Shown here piece after piece: positions 48,120 to 58,541 of a DNA stretch of 64,000 bases (position 1 is its first letter; every line of letters begins with the position of its first letter). The translations under genes were made by a program, and so were the position numbers. The DNA is from Isoetes taiwanensis (lineage: Eukaryota; Streptophyta; Lycopodiopsida; Isoetales; Isoetaceae). The stretch spans positions 1 through 64,000 of the forward strand of contig JAJEKV010000639.1 in assembly GCA_021234155.1 (NCBI GenBank). The letters run 5' to 3'. Below the pieces are notes generated by a model that had not been told where the DNA came from, did no database searches, and saw only the letters and a program-made list of their open reading frames with translations.

Positions 48120-48385
48120 ATGTAGCTTAAATAGAGCTGAAAGTTGAGTTCAAATGGAGCTTTAAATGGTGCGGCGACCCCATTTCAAGCTGAAGTTACC
48201 ATCAGAATGGGCATAAACTCCATTTAGCTTAAATGGAGCTAAAATTCAATGGAATCACTTTTTCTCCATTAAGCTAAATGGAGCATGTGCGCCATTTAAC
48301 TAGTTCCCTGGATTCATTTAGCATGAAATAGGGCCATTGCGCTATTTAAGCTCTATTGAAAAACCTTCATCTGTATTTAGGCTAT
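48120..48385. repeat. Cluster of CTCCATTTAGCT / AGCTAAATGGAG inverted words
   Basis: About ten variants of AAATGGAGC and its complement occur within about 260 bp, including CTCCATTTAGCTTAAATGGAG (48208-48228), CTCCATTAAGCTAAATGGAG and TTTAAATGGTGCGG. They form many alternative small hairpins. No gene seen. Confidence 0.55.
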
Positions 48386-48799
48386 ATAACTCCAACAAAG
48401 ATACATGATCATTCCATTTAGCTTCAAATATAGCTGACACTCTATTATATGACAGAATGTAATTGGCATTAGATCCATATTAAATGCCATTTAGAAGATT
48501 TGATGACATGAACCCACAAATGACCTTTTTCAACCATGCAAGATGTCTTCCTATTATGTGAATAAACAAATTGTGGTTCATGATATACCATTGAAAAGAT
48601 ACACCATCCATAGTATGCTTGTGGTCCAGAAAGTCTGGTTATGTATAACTCATCATATATTTCCATCCTCTTCTTCGTGTTGCAGATGTTGGAACAAATG
48701 ACATAGCGGAGGCTATAATGGCATATGGTATGCATGGTTGATACTTATGTATATGTATTTTATATATTAAAGATAGATAGATGTATAGGCATAGCATTA

Positions 48800-49050
48800 T
48801 ATAGGGTATATATAACCCTTTCATTGGAACCCTTCCAATTTAGGATAACCCTGCAGCAACCATACAAAGGGTTGGTTATATATTTGAGTATCATGTACAC
48901 ATATATGCATACATAGGTATATAGTGACATATACGATATACATAACCTTCTCCTGCAACATGTATATATAACCCTTTTTAATACATGTAACCCTACTATA
49001 AGTATAGAGGTATACATAACCCTCCAATAACCCTACATTAAAATTATTCC
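48800..49050. repeat. Cluster of ATAACCCT words
   Basis: ATAACCC or GTAACCC occurs about eight times in 230 bp among TATA-rich sequence, with one inverted GGGTTGGTTATATA (48866-48881). Spacing is irregular, so it is not a telomere-type array. Confidence 0.5.
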
Positions 49051-49084
49051 AACTTGCCTTATATATTCCATATTTAATGAAACT

Positions 49085-49724
49085 CTGCTTTTGGAGCTTC
49101 ATGTTGGAGGTTATATTTCCCGAGAGGCTCTTATGGGTGTTAGAAGATGTCACTGCTTTGTGAGTGATGAGCAGGCCAAAGACTTTCTTGAACCATTCCT
49201 CATGCATGTGCTTGCCAAATCTCCTAAAGGCCCTTATGGCAACCTGAAATCATCAGCAATCAAAAGTCTCGTAGACTTCTCCAATTCGAAAGTGGACGAT
49301 GGTTCTGGTGAGGGAACTAGTAATCCATGACCCGAAAAGGAAAGCAATGAACAAATAGCCGCTAAACTGGCTGCTCAAAGTAACGTGCGGATGAAGGCTT
49401 AACTTGGGGAATATCTATGCCTCCCTTCAGGGTGATGCAAGCAACAACAGAGGAGATTCACAGGTTAACAATGAACAAATTGACAGGGTAACCGAAACTG
49501 AAGCCCATCAAGGCGACTCTAGTGATTCACAGGTTTGCCAAATCAATAGTAAAATAATGTCAGTTGTGAAGGACGCAGCGGAACTAATAGAAAATAACAA
49601 TTCTAACAAATCGAGAAGAGCACCGCGGCGAATAAAAATTGGCGAAGGGGAGAATAGCGCCCGGGGCAAAAATAAACCGAAGATGATAGGTATGGCCTTG
49701 CCCGCGAAATGGCGCCACGCGTGA
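49085..49724 (+). CDS. Unknown protein-coding exon(s)
   Basis: A plus-strand frame is open from about 49085 to 49330 (GGYISREALMGVRRCHCFVS, then DEQAKDFLEPFLMHVLAKSP) and ends TSNP-stop. A second frame at 49404-49724 (VNNEQIDRVTETEAHQGDSS, later NKSRRAPRRIKIGEGENSAR) is polar with a basic cluster that could be a nuclear localisation signal. Composition looks coding. I do not recognise either part. They may be the last exons of a host gene with upstream exons at 47899 and 48686, or parts of an unknown element. The second frame runs into the foldback-B-like GCGAAATGGCGCC at 49705. Confidence 0.35.
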
Positions 49725-49844
49725 TTTAATTTGTATTACCTTTGAATTAAATCGCGCCTGGCGTGCTTTGATTATTTTTCGTTGTCAAACTAAATCCCGC
49801 CGAGCGCGATTTGGTTAAGACTATCTCAAATCACGCTTGGCGCG
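49695..49844. repeat. Palindrome-rich target region of the chromovirus
   Basis: Variants of one word occur in alternating orientation: GGCGCCACGCGTGATTTAAT, AATTAAATCGCGCCTGGCG, AAATCCCGCCGAGCGCGATTT and AAATCACGCTTGGCGCG. Adjacent pairs can form stems. The chromovirus inserted at its right edge. Confidence 0.6.
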
Positions 49845-49849
49845 TTTGT
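49845..49849. repeat. Target site duplication TTTGT, left
   Basis: Identical to 60966-60970 and directly adjacent to the LTR start TGTGACG. Confidence 0.85.
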
Positions 49850-51404
49850 TGTGACGTTTCCCGCATTATCACGGTCCCGGGGCGTATCATCTTGCCTCGG
49901 CCACGTACCGCATTAACTCCAGACCACGCGTGTGCGCCTAGCGGATAGCGGTAAGTAGCCCTAGGGGCAACTTGCTAGGAGTGTTCATATATTATTAATG
50001 TGCACATGTGCACATTAATGAGGGCACACCTTTCCATGTTGGCATATTTTGCCACCTAGCCATTAAAGGCAAGTGGGGCCTTTCCAATTATCCCACATGC
50101 CAAATTGGGTAATTGGAAACCCTAGCCTAAACCCCATGTCTATTTGGGGTAGGAAAACCCTAGCTTGCTAGTTTTTCGTCCTTAGGGTTTTAGAGCTCAG
50201 TTTGGCTGCCCGGAGCCAAAACCGCCCCCGAGACGCGCCCAAGCGAATTGCACCATCGGTTCCCCGAATTAATTTCATTTCGGCGGGGATGGTTGAACTC
50301 GGGTCGGGGGAGCCACTCAAGGATCGGGGTATTTGGTCAATTTAATAGCTTAAACCGTCTTCTAGTCATAGAATCGGTGAGGTTTAGACTATTAAATTGC
50401 CCATAGTAGCTATCTAGAACTTAGATCTGGGACACTAACTAAAGAACCTAACTCTATGATTAGATCTAGTTCTTTAGTTCTTACGTGATGTATTTGGATG
50501 ATGTATCTCTGTGAACTCCTTGTATTGGGAAGGGGGTAGAGGCCCTAAAGCTTGTAGTTGATGCTCCTAGAGTAGCCTCTCTAGCACACCGTAGATTAGG
50601 CTGTGTACAAGAGCCACACCGGTTTGTGGGTGAAGGGCCAGGCGGCAAAGAAGGAGGTTCATGTTCGACTCCTGAGCGATCCCCGGGTGTGTAAAGCCTC
50701 ACAGGGATCATTGTGACTAGGTCTAATGGCTTACCACCGAAAGCGGGTAAGGCATGGGCTCACACCCGTGAAGTGGTGTACACTTTCCGATGGGTTGGTC
50801 GAATCAAAGGGGTGGCCCTCTAGTCACCTCGAGTCGGCATGTAGATCTCTGGAGGGAGTGATCCCTACACCGCCCCATCCCGGGCCGGGAGGATGAGACC
50901 CGAGGGAATAGCCCCTTGGCTATGCATCATCCGTGGGCCTCTGATCGGTCCCAACACTTTTCAGCCTACTACGCAAAGTGTGCATTGTGGAGGGGCGGGG
51001 ATGGAGTGGACAACCCTATGCCATGTTCTTATATGCAGCCAAATCCATTGCCATGAATTGCATGCGCAATGAACTCGGAGACCCAAGCCGTCGGTCACCC
51101 CTTGAGTCAGGCCTTGGGTAGGGTTCCCCATGTGATGTCTTGACCCCCGTCTATCTGGGATGTTGATATACCACCCCTCCTCGGGTGGATGGAGGATTCT
51201 GTTGGCTTGACATGTATGTTTAAAGCAGCCTAGGTAGGCCCCGAGGGAGGCGAGGGGGTAGAATGACACCTTCACTCTTCCCCGGGACTGGATTCGAGGG
51301 TCAAAGTGATATGTGGAGGGCCCTGTATCGGCATGGAGCTGGTGTGGGGAAGAACTCTGTTTGTATCACGGTGAGAGCACCGCATACCGTAGTAGGGGCG
51401 TCCA
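49850..51404 (+). repeat. 5' LTR of the chromovirus
   Basis: Starts TGTGACGTTTCC and ends GGGGCGTCCA, about 1555 bp. It aligns over its full length with 59400-60965 with many small indels. A perfect 26 bp palindrome lies at 49994-50019. Telo-box-like AACCCTAG words occur near 50120 and 50156, a motif frequent in plant promoters and 5' leaders. Minus-strand ORFs here recur in the other LTR and are not genes. Confidence 0.88.
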
Positions 51405-51407
51405 CGG

Positions 51408-51417
51408 TGGTATGAGC
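51408..51417 (+). promoter_or_regulatory. Primer binding site, initiator tRNA-Met type
   Basis: TGGTATGAGC lies 3 nt after the LTR end and resembles the common TGGTATCAGAGC site complementary to the 3' end of initiator tRNA-Met, with small changes. Confidence 0.7.
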
Positions 51418-51609
51418 AATGTTCTTGGAGACCAAGAGCAAAGCACTGACCATGTTCCCAGTAGTACTAACTTGATAGGATCCTCAAGCCTCGAAAAGTG
51501 GGAAAATTTTTCTCTCACCTTTGTAGTTTATGCTAAGCTAGTAACAATTAAGTGAATTGGAATTTAACAAGATTAAAAAGAATGAGCCAAAAATTTTCCA
51601 AGTGAGGTG

Positions 51610-51976
51610 GTCTCACAAACTCGCTGGTCGCTCATGAGAACTAAATTTTTGTTTTGAAGCGAGCTAAGCCGTGAGACATCGAGCCAAGAACACCAAAACA
51701 TGATGAATTTGAGAAAAATAATGTGGTAAGGCTAATTCTAAGGTAGGAATTAGTTAGAATAGCATGTTTTGATTATCTAAAAACCCTAGAAATGTATGAG
51801 ATCTCCGGGCGCACTGGTCGCAAAAACTAAACATTAGTATTGGAGCGAGGCAAGCTATGAGACCAATAGGTAGAAAAAGTCTGAAATAAGTATAAGTTTT
51901 AGATAAGTTGGTGCCTTAGCATGTTAAACATGAGCAACTTGAGTTTTGACCTAAAAATTCCCCAAGCTATAAATAG
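51610..51976 (+). promoter_or_regulatory. Internal promoter-like module 1: two stem-loop motifs and TATA box
   Basis: Two related motifs of about 65 bp (51610-51677 and 51800-51863) are followed by TATAAATAG at 51968-51976 and, 107 bp after the TATA start, the ATG of the first ORF. The first motif is a near palindrome: GTCTCAC and CTCGC on the left, GCGAG and GTGAGAC on the right. The same arrangement recurs at 53498-53954. Confidence 0.6.
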
Positions 51977-52074
51977 ATGTAGAACCCCTCATTTTTTTCG
52001 TCCAAGCCCTAGAAATCGCTCTTCCCAACTTAGGGCGCATAGGGCGCTTTTATCCGATTGACGATCCGTAAAGC

Positions 52075-53089
52075 ATGGCCCGAACCAAACAGATCGCAAG
52101 GAAGCGCCGCCAGCGAAGCCACCACCAGCCACCCAGGCGGAGATCATTCGAAGATGCTTCGAGGAGAGGCTCGCCCGAGAGGGGACGCCGGCCCGGACGA
52201 GGAGCAAGACATCCCGACCGGATTGAGGGCTTCAACGGCAGAAAGGGGATCGAGGCCACATCACCCTAACTCCATGGATCAGGAGACGAGGGAGGTGTAT
52301 GAAGGAATAGAGCGGGAGATCCGCAGCCAGAACAAGCGCACATCGGGACACGGCTCCACCGAGATCCTCGAAAGCAGATGAGCAAGTGACAGTGTCCGGA
52401 GCCGGGCCGGAGGGGTAAAGCGTGACCTTTAGAAGGTTCATCGAAAGTACGAGCGTAGGCAGAAGAGAAGGGAAGACAAAAAAGAGGAAAAGGAAGGAAG
52501 AGGAACAAAAGGCAGCAGAAGAAAAGAAGAAAGCCAAAGGGAAGTTCGTGGGTCGGCATAAGGAGAACGAAGGATCGCCTCGGGCCAAGGAAGAGGCCGA
52601 ACCCCAACATTATCATCAAGGAGCTGCAACCCGGACGAACCCCCAAACCCCTCCGACGACTCTTCCGAGGAGGACTTCAATCTAATGTCGGGCAGGTGGA
52701 AGCTCTTCCAAGCACCCAGCGACGAAAGCGTGAAGTACCCGGAAAGCAGCCGGCACTGAAAGCAACCCCCAGGCCAGACCAAGTCGCGTAAGCCCCTCGA
52801 AAATACCGCATGGGATAGAAAGAAGTAACCACGACCTGCCCTGAAGCCCACGCCACCGGCTGGGGTGAAGATTTACGAGAGGAAGATGAGAGAGCAACAG
52901 GCCTACATGAAGAAATGGGAGGCCTACAACAAATACTAAGTGAAGAAAAAACAGGTTAAATTCATCGAGGGAGGGCGACGGCAACTAAGCAAAGAAACCT
53001 TAAGGCGGCCACCAACGGGGCCCAAGGTTCCCCAAAAGCGCCACCCGGGGAAGAAAGGCGATAGGAAGGAGGTGGAGAGAAAGCGTTAA
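52075..53089 (+). pseudogene. Chromovirus first internal ORF: highly charged protein with H3-tail-like start
   Basis: The ATG at 52075 opens MARTKQIARKRRQRSHH, then Arg-rich sequence. After a frameshift near 52230 it continues TREVYEGIEREIRSQNK. After another it gives the Lys/Glu-rich helix KTKKRKRKEEEQKAAEEKKK (from about 52472), an acidic NPSDDSSEEDF, a proline-rich segment and YERKMREQQAYMKKWEAYNK (from about 52871). It stops at 53087-53089. No zinc knuckle, capsid or protease motif is seen, so it is not ordinary gag. It precedes a second TATA-bearing module. Probable nuclear, nucleic-acid- or chromatin-binding accessory protein; this is inference from composition. Similar in layout to the frame at 9756-10457. 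Confidence 0.45.
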
Positions 53090-53497
53090 GGAGATTAGAC
53101 ACTTCGGCGAGCTTCCGGTCTCCCTAATTCCCCGTGCCCCCCCATTGCCGGTTGGTGCGTGAAGTGATGCAGGCCTCTGAAGCAGGACTTTAGAGTCGCG
53201 GACGGCCCGGCGCTAGCAATGCAAAAGGCGGTGAGGCAAAGATAGTGCAACATTTTGAAGATTCAACAGCCTGCACTATCCACGCATGGCGGGGTAACCT
53301 TAATGCGACAAGACATGAGTCTTGCGACCGCATTAAGGGAGAAGCTATAGAAACTTTTGTTGTAAATAATTAAAAATTTTGTAATATAGAGCAATTTTGT
53401 GTACCTTGATGACATAAACTTGGTTAATTAGAGCAAATTAATAAGTTTTAGCTTTTATTTCGGTGAAATAGGACATTTGCAAGCCCAGAGACATGAT

Positions 53498-53954
53498 GTC
53501 TCGCATTTCGGCGCTGATGTAAAACAAAAAGTTAGTATTGAAGCAGGCAAAGTACAGTGAGACCTCGCCCAAACTTGGCCAAAACAGCTCCAAATTGACC
53601 AAATAAAGGGGTCGATTCGCCTAATTTGATGAGCCCATCAACCTTACACCATTAGTTTACCCAAATTGGACACCTTTGATCGAAATGAGGCCCGATGTCT
53701 CACGGCTTTCCTTTGGTGCAAAACAAAAAGTTAGTTTTGAGGCGGAAAGTTTGTGAACCTCTTCATTTCTTCACGGGACTTGTCAAAGTCACCTTCAACC
53801 TCTTGCATAGCATCTTTTAGGTAACCTAGCCTTGTTTAAGCATCTCATATAGTCCTCAAACTCCTATTTTGACCTCGGATAAGTTAAATTACCCAATCTA
53901 GGAAATTTTCAAGTCATCCAAAAATTAGGGTTTCCCCTTTTTTTCTATAAATAG
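53498..53954 (+). promoter_or_regulatory. Internal promoter-like module 2: two stem-loop motifs and TATA box
   Basis: Motif copies at 53498-53563 (GTCTCGC...GTGAGAC) and 53697-53759 share AAAACAAAAAGTTAGT with each other and with module 1 more loosely. TATAAATAG follows at 53946-53954, then a leader with CCTCATTT and AAATCGCTC like that of module 1, and an ATG at 54065. Two copies of the same order (motif, motif, TATA, leader, ATG) in one element indicate a duplicated transcription-start unit. Confidence 0.6.
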
Positions 53955-54064
53955 ACCCCTCATTTCTCGAGATAGCACCCTACAAATCGCTCCGCCCTTC
54001 TAGCCGATTTCCCAACTCCCTGAGGGCTCTTGCAACGTTTGTTACCCTCTTACGCAATTAATCA

Positions 54065-55570
54065 ATGGCAACCGATTTCGGAGATAGTGGCCAGTAGCTC
54101 ATCTTCTTGAAGCCGGCGTCGACCAAATCTTCCGGATCTTGAGGAAAGAGGTAGGCGTCCAAGCAACCTTGCACGCAACCTTAACTTATAGTAGAGTCTT
54201 GATTGAGTTCCAAGCTAGGGTAGAACCAGCGTAGTGCAACTCCCCCTTGTGTAGGATATTTTGTTCCTAGACGGTCCTGCGGCGGCATTGGGCGATGTCG
54301 AACATGTAAATACCTCAAACAAAGCGCACCGCATTTGGAGCCAATGGTCACGTATCAGCGGGACCAAGTACTTCTCTTTCAACAACGCCTGGCAATCTTT
54401 CTCCTGCCGTCGCGAGAACACCGTGGGGAAACCTCCATTCCCCATGGGCGTGGACCCATTAGCCATAGCGGCGGAACAACGGCTCCTTACGGATGAGCAG
54501 GAGGGGGGAAGGGAAGGAAGAAGACTCGGATGAGCGAAGAACGAGGAAGAGGAAGACTATGTCGAGCTCGACCCCGGAAGAGCGGCGACAAGCGAAGCAG
54601 GAGTGGCAAGACTTGAAAGAAGCCGTGAGACTCTCAGTCGCGCCACCCCTCGGGTTAGGCATCACAAGCCTAGCTCCCATTATCGTCGAAGGTGAGGATT
54701 TTCGCTCCTCGCGACATTCAAAACCTCCCGCGAGGGAAAGGGAGTACCGACGAAGAGTTCTTTGCACCAACTCCGAAGAAGCGGACTTGGGCGACTTCAT
54801 CGTCAGGAGAGTCCGACTTCCCCCCTCCAAGTAAGGGAAGCCGACACTTACGGGAGAGTTTACCTCCAGACATCCAAGCCTCACGGCAACATCAGGCCCG
54901 ATTATGGAGGCGGAGACAAGGCCGAGAACAAGCTACCGAGCCGGAGGGAAGAGTTCCTTGCTCTTGGGGAACAAATGGGGATCCGCTATGGACCTCAAAC
55001 ATCCTAACGGCAAGCTCGTCCCAACACCTCCTCCGGGGATGGGGCAGGTGAATTCGACCTCGGGAGGCCGGCACGTCCGGAGAGACCTGGGAGCTCACCG
55101 GTGGAGGTTGATGATTTGAAGCGCAACCTGCAGCTGGATACCGAAAGTGGCCGAGGACCCTGCCCTTGACCATGAGTCACTACGGTATTACCGCCACCGC
55201 CGATGGATGGAAGAATAGCGGTTATCCACCGCAAAGTTCACCCCTGCAGGCGGAAGGAGTATCGTTGTCTGATTGCACTCTCGGGATTCGGGCCGGCATG
55301 CGGGGTTACCCCTTAACACCAAAGTATGCAATCCTCGGTGAAGAGAGCGGTAGCACTCGACGCCTTCGACTTCGCCATACCTTACAAAGCGGCGGCAAGA
55401 CTGCCGACGGATGGTACCTTATACCTCCCATGAGAATAGAAGATTTGGCAAGAGCATTACAAGGTGGATCTCCAGCCAATGTCATAGGAACTTGGGCCAT
55501 TCGTGGGGAACAGCCCTGCGAAAAAAGTTCCCGGAGGATAATCCATCTTTACCGGCATCAGCGGGAATGA
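54065..55570 (+). pseudogene. Chromovirus second internal ORF, unknown function
   Basis: The ATG at 54065 (MATDFGDSG) follows the second TATA box. Open pieces in shifting frames include FLDGPAAALGDVEHVNTSNK (from 54264), an acidic MSKNEEEEDYVELDP-like stretch near 54530, EEFFAPTPKKRTWATSSSGE (from about 54753), REEFLALGEQMGIRYGPQTS (to about 55007) and a C-terminal ADGWKNSGYPPQSSP to IHLYRHQRE (55196-55567). Several stops and shifts prevent an intact protein. No domain recognised. It lies between module 2 and gag, where chromoviruses normally have nothing. Confidence 0.4.
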
Positions 55571-55735
55571 TTAGCATTAGTTGCAATTTCTTGTATTAGT
55601 GTAATATAAAATATAAATATAATATTCTCTTGCACTATAAATGTTTTGTTGATATATTTTGTGTCCCCCAACCATGCCCAACAAACATAAGTAATGCAAG
55701 AAAGCCGAGGAAAACTAACCATGTAGATATGAACC

Positions 55736-58541
55736 ACTTGTGTATGCGGCTAGAGGCCCGAGCCAGAGAACGACAACAAACTTGGGAACTTACAGAGGAG
55801 CAGACCCGCTGGGCCGTGCCGGCAAGGAACCTGCTTGAAGAATTTGGACAAATGACCCTTTAAGAAGAAATATCTAAAATGAGGGCCGGTGTCCGAACGG
55901 ATAAAGGCTTTGCTAGCCGCACGCTGTGAGCAGGTTCGGTGGGTAACGCCAACCGCCATAAGCATCAGCCGAGAAACGTAGAGACAAGAAGAGGAGCAAG
56001 AGGAAGGTCCCCAGCTTCGGACTCCTCAGGCCAAGCTCGATTCGACTCAGATTCCGAGGAAGAAGAAGGGCGTAACCAAGTCCGAAGCGCATCTAAAGGC
56101 GAGGAACCACGGGACGGACGACAAAGGGACACAAGAACCTCGACTACCGTAAGAAAGTAGACTCGCGATTGGGAAATGTTTGGAAGGCCGGAAGCTCGAG
56201 CAATTCTCAAAGCGAGAAACGGTCGCATGGAGGCGAGAAGCTTGGCTTGACGAGATGGATGAAATAATACGCAATGCCTATGGTATGAAGGATAAGGATA
56301 AAGGCAGGGTAGCAAATAAATAACCTGAAGGGGAGCAAAGACGCATTTGGTGGAAGGGCTATGCCAAGGCTCATGGCTTAGCGGGGATGCTTGCGGGTTC
56401 AAGAAGTTTGCTAAAGCCTTCAAAAGCGCCATTACGTCCCAAGAGAGCACAAGTCCAAATGATAAAGCAGTTCTCTGAGTTGCGCGACAAGGCAACAAAT
56501 CAAGTCTGAAATACACCGAGGAGGAATTTATGAGGCTAAAGGTCAGTATGTGCCAAAGTTAGGTGAGAAGCACGCAGTGGAAAGCTACATTGAAGGTCCG
56601 AATGAGGAGATCCGCAGTTTGTAAGGGCAATAAACCCGAGAACGATGATCGGCGGAGTCCAAGGCAATAAGTTTGCAAGGAACAGGACCTCTAATAGCGG
56701 GCAGAGGCGCTAGTGATACCAAGATAAAGGCAAAGCGCAAAGCAGCGGTTCATTTCCGAGGACAAACCCGACTTCAGGACCCAGCCTAGAGCCCCATATA
56801 GTGGCAATAAAGGGAAGCAGTTGATTCAAAGGGCGGCTAGCCGAAGAAGAATGTGCACGCAGGTCAGAAGTTTTTCTGGTCTAGCGGTACTCACTGGGGA
56901 AGTTAAGTGAAGAACTTTGCTAAGATAGCAGCCGGAAGTTGGGGACGACAAGGGCGTAGAAGGTGAAAGATTGCAGAGCATTGGCACAAGAAAGCCCAAA
57001 AGGGGTTTGAATTGTTGAAAGAAGCGGCATTACACTGCCTTGACCTTGCCGGACCCGGAGAAAGATAAGCTTGTAGCAACAGATCGAGTAAGATAGCTCT
57101 GGTGCGGTGCTTATGCAAGAAGAGGGGAGCCTTCAAGCATTATAAGAAGGAAGGCAACCTGTTATACCATAAGAACAAGTTGTGCGTGCCGAATCATCGA
57201 GGTGTAAGGAAGTTGATCCTCCATGACACGCTGCTTGGCCCAATAGCTGGCCATGCGGGATTCATGAAAACATATTTCAAAGTCGCAAAGGCTATTATTG
57301 GCCAGGAATGAAGAAGCAAATAGCTCGCTACATCAAAGAATGTCGGCTATGCCCAGACGGGCGAAGCGGGCGGCCGAATTCGGGCGTTAGAGCCATTAGC
57401 GGTGCCAAACGCTAAGTGGGAGGTAATCGGCATGGACTTCATCACGGGACTCCCAAAAGAGCGGCGAGAGGCAAGGATGCCTTGATGGTAGTGGTCGACA
57501 CAAGTTGTCGAAGATGGCACATTTTGTGCCTTGCGGGACCACGATCTGGCTATGGATACAGCAAAGCTCTTCACCAAAGAGATCTTCAGGCTTCATGGCA
57601 TGCCAAGGGAGATTATCTCCGACAGGGATCCGAAGTTCATGAGTGCCTTTTGGCAAGACCTCTTTGCGACGATTCAGACCAAGCTATCCATGAGCACGGC
57701 GTATCATCCTCGAGACGGATGGCCGGCGGGGCCGGACCAACAACGGGATCTTAGAAGACATGCTACGAAACTATATGCGGAATAAGCAAAGCATGTGGGA
57801 AGAATTTATTCACTTGGTGGAGTTTGCATACAATAGCACCAAGCAGGAATCGTCCCAAATGTCGCCATTTATGATCAATTATGGCTATCAGTGCCTAACT
57901 CCAGACACTTGGCACAATCCAGGTGTCAAAAGTAGAAGTTTTTAAGCCAGATGTTGGCGATATGCAAAAGAGCTTCGTGGAAGAAGTTCGAGGTTATCCG
58001 CTAGCAGCAAAGAAGAAGTCGAGAAGAGCATCGCCGACAAGCATCGCTGATCCGGAGAGTTCAAAGTTGGAGATGATGTATGGCTCAAGATAAAGGTGAA
58101 GCGGTAAGCTTCGGGATTGGCAATTGCAAGAAGCTTGCTCCAAGGTGAATTTTGGACCCTTGAATAATCAAGAGAGTAGGTAACCAATCCTACAAGTTGG
58201 ATTTGCCAGCCACACCTAAAGATTCATAAGGTCTTCCCGTGAGTTTGTTGAAGAAGCATACTCCAAATCGCAGGGCGAAGTCTTGGACACTCCAACGTTG
58301 TTGGAAATGCGGAGGAGCAATTTGGAAATAGCTCGAAATGATTCTTGATAAAGCTTTCAAGAAGACAAGGAGGTCGGAGTTCCTCCAATACTTGGTCAAA
58401 TGGAAGCACTTGCCAGTGGAAGACGCGACGTGGGTACTTAAGAAGGATTTAGTAAAGCAGTACCCACAGTTTATGGAGCAATGGGACGGCAAGGTCATCT
58501 CCGAAGAAATCGGCTCAGGCATGTCGATTTGTGTAGGTTAA
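55736..58541 (+). pseudogene. gag-pol: Chromovirus gag-pol remnant: gag, RNase H fragment, integrase, chromodomain; RT missing
   Basis: Gag: MNHLCMRLEARARERQQTWE at 55731 and a later YTEEEFMRLK...LGEKHAVESYIEGPNEEI near 56510-56620. From about 56935 follows an RNase H-linker piece, KKAQKGFELLKEA. The integrase zinc-binding part is HRGVRKLILHDTLLGPIAGH with C-LC (57199-57355). The catalytic core has IGMDFITGLPKE (about 57427), EIISDRDPKFMSAFWQDL (57610) and the Glu region near HLVEFAYNSTKQ (57814). The chromodomain FLQYLVKWKHLPVEDATWV is at 58380-58440. Gag passes into the RNase H linker within about 300 bp, so protease and the RT palm are absent. Numerous frameshifts. Confidence 0.8.

Noticed and set aside
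48800-49050. Telomere-like repeat array
   Set aside because: ATAACCCT words are irregularly spaced and do not match the plant CCCTAAA tandem unit.
50481-51275. Minus-strand ORFs of 76 and 104 codons, repeated near 60279-60843
   Set aside because: Both copies lie inside the chromovirus LTRs; they are not conserved in length and have no domain.
52422-52685. Lys/Glu-rich frame as an independent host gene
   Set aside because: It lies between the chromovirus LTRs, in line with the ORF beginning at 52075 after frameshifts.
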